A stretch of 10,290 nt of DNA from Gyrodactylus bullatarudis (lineage: Eukaryota > Platyhelminthes > Monogenea > Gyrodactylidea > Gyrodactylidae), in the NCBI GenBank assembly GCA_012064415.1, contig SSNU01003071.1, positions 1-10,290 of the forward strand, read 5' to 3'. Numbering within the stretch: position 1 is the first letter of the stretch; each line of letters begins with the position of its first letter. The notes under the pieces are model-generated. The model did not search any database, was not told the origin of the DNA, and saw only the letters and a program-made list of their open reading frames with translations. Shown piece after piece: positions 6,852 through 10,290 of this stretch. The translations under genes and the position numbers were made by a program.

Positions 6852-9800
6852 GGAGGTTCCGAATCCAGAATATTTTGCTAATTGGACTCTTACTTATCAT
6901 TCACTTGCAACCAAGGAGGTTAAACGATGTCTTGACGTCTGGGATTAGAAATATTTTTAGTTTATCACCAAAAACTGACAATGTTTCAACAATCTCTCAT
7001 GATAGGCCTAGTATAGAGTTGACAAAAAAACTTTTCAAGAAAATGCAAGAGGATTATGGCATTACATATAGAAATTCTAGCGAAGAAGAGGAGAGGTTGT
7101 TCATATTCAGGAAAAACTACCTAGATGTTTACAACCACAACAAGAGAGGAGATAATTCCCTAAAGTTGAAGTTGACAAGAGGGCTCTTTCTAACTGAGAG
7201 AGAACACGAAGATTTGTCCAAGGCGTTGCTTGAAAAGAGTTCTGACAATGTCACGGAAATTTCCGACAAGGAATTCGATGTGGCATGGAAAAATTTCAAG
7301 AAGAAATTCCAGAAGAATTACTCCGGCCAGGAAGAAGAGAGAAGGAAAGAAATATTTAGGGAAAAATACAGCATCTATCGTGAAAAGATTGCCAAAAATG
7401 CCAATGATAACGAGTTGGAAATCAATGAATATTTTGATCATAAAAATTACGAGATTCGTATCATGCTGGGCATTGAAACAGAGCATGATCTAAACGAAGA
7501 ACTAGATTTTGATTGGAAACAATTCAAGGAATTCGCTAGTCTGAAGTATGATGCCTTGCCCGAAGAAGAAGGAAGAGACCTGAACTACTTTAAGCAGCTC
7601 AATAGATGGGAGAAAAGAAGACTCATTACTAGGGAAGATATGTTGGAGCATATTTTCGAGAAGGAATGGAAAATGGTCGAAGAGAATCTGAAAAAGCGTC
7701 AAATAGATGTTACCATGGAGATGAGGGAAAATTATAAAAATCTTTGGAAAGAACGAGAGAAAAGAAATATTGAATATATGAGAGGAAAAGGACTGAAGCC
7801 GTCAGAAATAATTCTTTCAGAGTATTTAACAATGAGAAATAAGAAAAGAATCAACTTTTATCTTAGAGACATTGCCATAGACAAATTGCTAAGGGAATAT
7901 TCGTTGGGAAATCTTGAGGAAGAATGGAGAAAGTTTCTGCAAACTAAACTAAAAATTCCCTACAAAAGTCCTGAAGAGGAGAGAATCCATTTTGAGCTTT
8001 TTAAAAGTATTTATCCCAAAGTCAGAGCTCACAATAGACGATTTGGTCAAGGGAAAGAATCGTTTAGCATACAGCTCACTTCAGATAACCTATTGACAGA
8101 GAAAGAATCAAAAATTCGAAAGGAACAAATCGATTACATCCTAAGAGAGAATGCTCCAGTTGCTCAACTATCAAAAGAGGAAATCGAATCGATGAAGTTT
8201 CAGTTCTTTAAAGAGAGGTATGAAGATGGAAAGAAATACGACAGCTATGAAATGCTCGAAAAAGACATTGCCCAATATGAGAAGGTCTATCCAAGAATAA
8301 AGGCTCATAATGAAAAATTCGAGAAAAGGCAAGAACCATTTGCTATTCGTTTAACACCGGACTTTTTACTAAGCTCTGACGAATGGAATGCAGAGCAAAA
8401 TGTACTAACTGAAGAGTCAAAAGCGGAAGAGGATAACTCTAAACTAGAGGAAGAAATTGAAGAAGAATGGAAAAAATTCCAAGTGATGAATCCAAGAGAT
8501 GATTATAAAATTCCTGCAAAGGAGAAAGAATATTTTCAGCTGTTCAGAGTGAACTATCCATTAGTGAAGGAACACAATGAGAAATATGAGAGAGGTGAGG
8601 AAACCTTCAAATTAAAACCATCATCAGACTGGATTTTGACGACCAAGGAAGCATTAAAGAAATATGGTCTCTATATAACAGAAATACCTACGCCTGAGGA
8701 AGAAGTAGAAAGACAATGGAAGAATTTGATGGAATTACAACAACAAGATACAAAGAATGAAGAGAAATTAAAATTGTTTGTTGAAGTCTGGAGAGATGTT
8801 GAGGAAAAAATTGATAGTGTGGGAGAAAAAAATGAAGATGAGAGGACTGAAGAGGAACTATTGAAAATGTTGGACCAGAAAGGTGTCAGTAACAATATCC
8901 CAATTATAAAAGATGTTGAATTAGGTCGATTATGGTCAGATTACACAAAATTCAAAAAAATACAAACTGATGATGAAGAAAAAAAAACAGTAAAAATTTA
9001 CTTCGATAAGGCAATGAGGGAATTAAAAAGAAATTTGGCAAAGAAAAAATTGATCGGAAAAATAGCAGAGAAGAAAAACGTGCATTCAATAAAAAATATG
9101 AAGAAATTAAGAAATATGTTAGTGATGGAATGGGAAGAACTCTCTGACGACGAGATCAAGGCTGAGTGGAACAAATTCAAGGAAGAACAACTCGAGAAGC
9201 CCTACGCCAGCCCTGAGGAGGAGAAGAAGCGCTTCGAACTCTTCAAGACCGCTTACCCACGCCTCAAGGCTCACAATGACAGATTCGCTAAGGGCCAAGA
9301 GACCTTCAGCATGCGCCTGACGCCAGACAACCTTCTCACTCCCGAGGAATCAAAGGCCCGTCAAGGTCTCCTCTCACCCATTGACAAGGGAGCTGCCCCC
9401 GTCGCCCCAGTCTCTGACGACGAGATCAAGGCTGAGTGGAACAAATTCAAGGAAGAACAACTCGAGAAGCCCTACGCCAGCCCTGAGGAGGAGAAGAAGC
9501 GCTTCGAACTCTTCAAGACCGCTTACCCACGCCTCAAGGCTCACAATGACAGATTCGCTAAGGGCCAAGAGACCTTCAGCATGCGCCTGACGCCAGACAA
9601 CCTTCTCACTCCCGAGGAATCAAATGCTTTTCTCCGCGTTCTTCACCTCACTGGCTCCTATTCTTCTCCAATTTTAAACTCTAAGAATGGTCCTAGCCTT
9701 CTTCAGCGTCGTTGGCTCGATGATAGTCCCCGATCTGTATTTTCTCTTTATTCCTTCATACCAGAATCCGAATATAAACTACATTGGGATACCTTTATTA

Positions 9801-10290
9801 AAAATGATTTCTTCAGTCAATTTTCTGATAACAGTCATCTTCTCAAACGTTACTCCCTCTTCAAAAGGTCATACATCCGTGTGCAAGGTCATAATCGTAG
9901 GTTTGATCTTGGGCAAGAGTCACATCGAATTTCTCTCAACCCTGATGATCTACTCTCAGAGGATGAACGGTCGGCTCTCTTGGAATTAATTCAGTCATCA
10001 GTTGATCTTCCAGAATCTTTAACTCTTTCAAACGAGAAAATCAACTTAGCTTGGATCAAATTCAAGTTTGAATTCAAGTATCACACATGTTCCTCATGCA
10101 CTTCACGTGAATTTGTAATTTTTAAACAACTCTTGCATGTTCAAGACCACATCAATAGAATGTACGCAAAAGGTTCTCTCCCATATTTCCTATATATTAC
10201 TCCTTATTACATTGAAAACTTCCTACCCTTGCCGCCCACATCTAATGAATACTATCAAAATCAATGGGTAGACTACAAATCGAAATATGA
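6848..10290 (+). CDS. Secreted multi-domain I29 (cathepsin propeptide) inhibitor, 3' partial
   Basis: This single frame is open for 1147 codons and leaves the window without a stop. Residues 9-20 (ILLIGLLLIIHL after a basic MRRFR start) look like a signal peptide. What follows is a chain of cathepsin propeptide inhibitor (I29) units, each with W-x-x-F, the ERFNIN helix and a final L-T-x-(D/E)-E segment. Approximate units are 56-120, 137-218, 219-266 (truncated), 266-345 (degenerate), 352-425, 441-514, 534-603, 615-682 and 688-764 (both degenerate), 766-838, 856-926, 974-1042 and 1062-1135, with a new one starting near 1136. Unit 1 keeps E-R-F-N-V-N at the ERFNIN positions; units 10 and 11 have E-R-F-A-L-N. 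In papain-like proteases this domain fills the active-site cleft, and stand-alone forms (CTLA-2, Bombyx BCPI, Drosophila crammer) inhibit cathepsin L-type enzymes. No QGxCGSCW catalytic motif is present. Cysteine is nearly absent (only 1085 and 1088). I chose this start because it precedes the signal peptide and has A at -3. Inhibitory activity is inferred. Confidence 0.85.
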   Translation, partial: MRRFRIQNILLIGLLLIIHLQPRRLNDVLTSGIRNIFSLSPKTDNVSTISHDRPSIELTKKLFKKMQEDYGITYRNSSEEEERLFIFRKNYLDVYNHNKRGDNSLKLKLTRGLFLTEREHEDLSKALLEKSSDNVTEISDKEFDVAWKNFKKKFQKNYSGQEEERRKEIFREKYSIYREKIAKNANDNELEINEYFDHKNYEIRIMLGIETEHDLNEELDFDWKQFKEFASLKYDALPEEEGRDLNYFKQLNRWEKRRLITREDMLEHIFEKEWKMVEENLKKRQIDVTMEMRENYKNLWKEREKRNIEYMRGKGLKPSEIILSEYLTMRNKKRINFYLRDIAIDKLLREYSLGNLEEEWRKFLQTKLKIPYKSPEEERIHFELFKSIYPKVRAHNRRFGQGKESFSIQLTSDNLLTEKESKIRKEQIDYILRENAPVAQLSKEEIESMKFQFFKERYEDGKKYDSYEMLEKDIAQYEKVYPRIKAHNEKFEKRQEPFAIRLTPDFLLSSDEWNAEQNVLTEESKAEEDNSKLEEEIEEEWKKFQVMNPRDDYKIPAKEKEYFQLFRVNYPLVKEHNEKYERGEETFKLKPSSDWILTTKEALKKYGLYITEIPTPEEEVERQWKNLMELQQQDTKNEEKLKLFVEVWRDVEEKIDSVGEKNEDERTEEELLKMLDQKGVSNNIPIIKDVELGRLWSDYTKFKKIQTDDEEKKTVKIYFDKAMRELKRNLAKKKLIGKIAEKKNVHSIKNMKKLRNMLVMEWEELSDDEIKAEWNKFKEEQLEKPYASPEEEKKRFELFKTAYPRLKAHNDRFAKGQETFSMRLTPDNLLTPEESKARQGLLSPIDKGAAPVAPVSDDEIKAEWNKFKEEQLEKPYASPEEEKKRFELFKTAYPRLKAHNDRFAKGQETFSMRLTPDNLLTPEESNAFLRVLHLTGSYSSPILNSKNGPSLLQRRWLDDSPRSVFSLYSFIPESEYKLHWDTFIKNDFFSQFSDNSHLLKRYSLFKRSYIRVQGHNRRFDLGQESHRISLNPDDLLSEDERSALLELIQSSVDLPESLTLSNEKINLAWIKFKFEFKYHTCSSCTSREFVIFKQLLHVQDHINRMYAKGSLPYFLYITPYYIENFLPLPPTSNEYYQNQWVDYKSKY
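9141..9354 (+). repeat. Identical I29 unit, copy A (GC-rich)
   Basis: These 214 bases encode the tenth I29 domain (residues 766-835, W774, PEEEKKRFELFK, KAHNDRF). They are repeated without a single difference at 9411-9624, 270 bases (90 codons) further on. By hand count the unit is 53% G+C, and 50 of its 70 codons end in G or C; in the related fifth domain (residues about 358-421) roughly 30% do. That fifth domain is its closest relative in the protein, with about 37 of 65 residues identical. The junction with the AT-rich upstream sequence at 9140/9141 is abrupt. Confidence 0.95.
9355..9410 (+). other. Pro/Ala linker between the identical I29 units
   Basis: Fifty-six bases (about residues 836-855, ARQGLLSPIDKGAAPVAPV) separate the two identical domains. 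The composition (Ala, Pro, Gly, Val) suggests a flexible tether. The same GC-rich codon style continues through it, so it belongs to the 270-base repeat unit. It has no counterpart after the second copy. Confidence 0.8.
9411..9624 (+). repeat. Identical I29 unit, copy B (GC-rich)
   Basis: This exact duplicate of 9141-9354 encodes residues 856-925 (W864). Identity ends at base 9624. From there the sequence changes within a codon or two from GC-rich, purine-balanced coding to a pyrimidine-rich style, and the linker found after copy A is missing. This fits a recent unequal exchange or conversion, or an assembly join inside a longer array. Confidence 0.95.
9625..10290 (+). other. C-terminal, pyrimidine-rich part of the I29 array
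   Basis: The same frame continues with Ser-, Leu- and Phe-rich sequence. After a roughly 50-residue region with no recognised domain (926-973), an I29 unit is clear (974-1042: W980, KRYSLFKRSYIRVQGHN, LNPDDLLSEDE). A more diverged unit follows (1062-1135: W1069, then FVIFKQLLHVQDHIN), with the only two cysteines of the protein, CSSC at 1085-1088. A further unit opens with W1140. The coding strand is rich in C and T here, the reverse of the A/G-rich upstream half. The gene continues past the window. Confidence 0.75.

Noticed and set aside
7190..9590. Several shorter open frames on both strands inside the I29 gene (for example 7190-7486 minus, 7230-7493 plus, 8671-8895 minus, 9374-9568 minus, 9381-9590 plus)
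   Set aside because: They overlap the 1147-codon frame, whose translation has clear repeated domain motifs. Those over the GC-rich block arise because it lacks A/T-rich stop codons.
9141..9624. CRISPR-like or satellite array
   Set aside because: Only two copies of a 270-base protein-coding unit are present; it is an in-frame domain duplication.
9687..9989. 100-codon plus-strand frame with a hydrophobic start
   Set aside because: It overlaps the I29 frame, which shows a clear I29 unit here (W980, GHNRRF, LNPDDLLSEDE). The apparent signal sequence comes from the pyrimidine-rich codon style read out of frame.

Overview
The window looks like AT-rich metazoan nuclear DNA, most probably from an arthropod. 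The main support is a long eukaryotic coding frame with a TATA box and an arthropod-type initiator (TCATT) at canonical spacing. The intergenic DNA is full of decayed DNA transposons with terminal inverted repeats, TTAA-flanked CCCTTT termini and a Tc1-like helix-turn-helix fragment. Species cannot be told from the sequence. Nothing suggests a bacterial, viral or organellar origin.

Layout. Bases 1-1079 are AT-rich with no gene visible. A CCCTTT-type transposon end and a perfect 20-bp palindrome lie at 1080-1118. A 279-bp MITE with 44-bp inverted repeats occupies 1157-1435. Bases 1436-2877 hold no convincing gene. Bases 2878-4137 are bounded by TTAA plus inverted CCCTTT(C/T)GGTACC ends and look like a piggyBac-style non-autonomous element. 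It contains a possible decayed reverse-transcriptase fragment (+) and a 96-codon frame (-) that starts with a Tc1/mariner-like HTH. Bases 4285-6243 form a nested palindromic structure: an old inverted-repeat element whose loop is occupied by a younger 730-bp element of the same MITE family (4638-5367). Bases 6244-6790 are quiet and lead into a promoter.

The one large gene starts at 6848 on the + strand and is still open at the window's end: 1147 codons, no intron, no stop. It encodes a protein with a hydrophobic signal-like N terminus followed by a chain of about 13 cathepsin propeptide inhibitor (I29) domains plus the start of another. No cysteine-peptidase catalytic domain is seen. Domains 10 and 11 (9141-9624) are 100% identical at DNA level over 214 bp and much more GC-rich than the rest. 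The codon style changes abruptly on both sides of that block. This suggests recent duplication or gene conversion, or a longer identical array collapsed in assembly.

Functionally, the inferred product is a secreted multi-domain inhibitor of papain-like cysteine proteases (cathepsin L type). The rest of the window is transposon debris that sits upstream and has no visible role in the gene.
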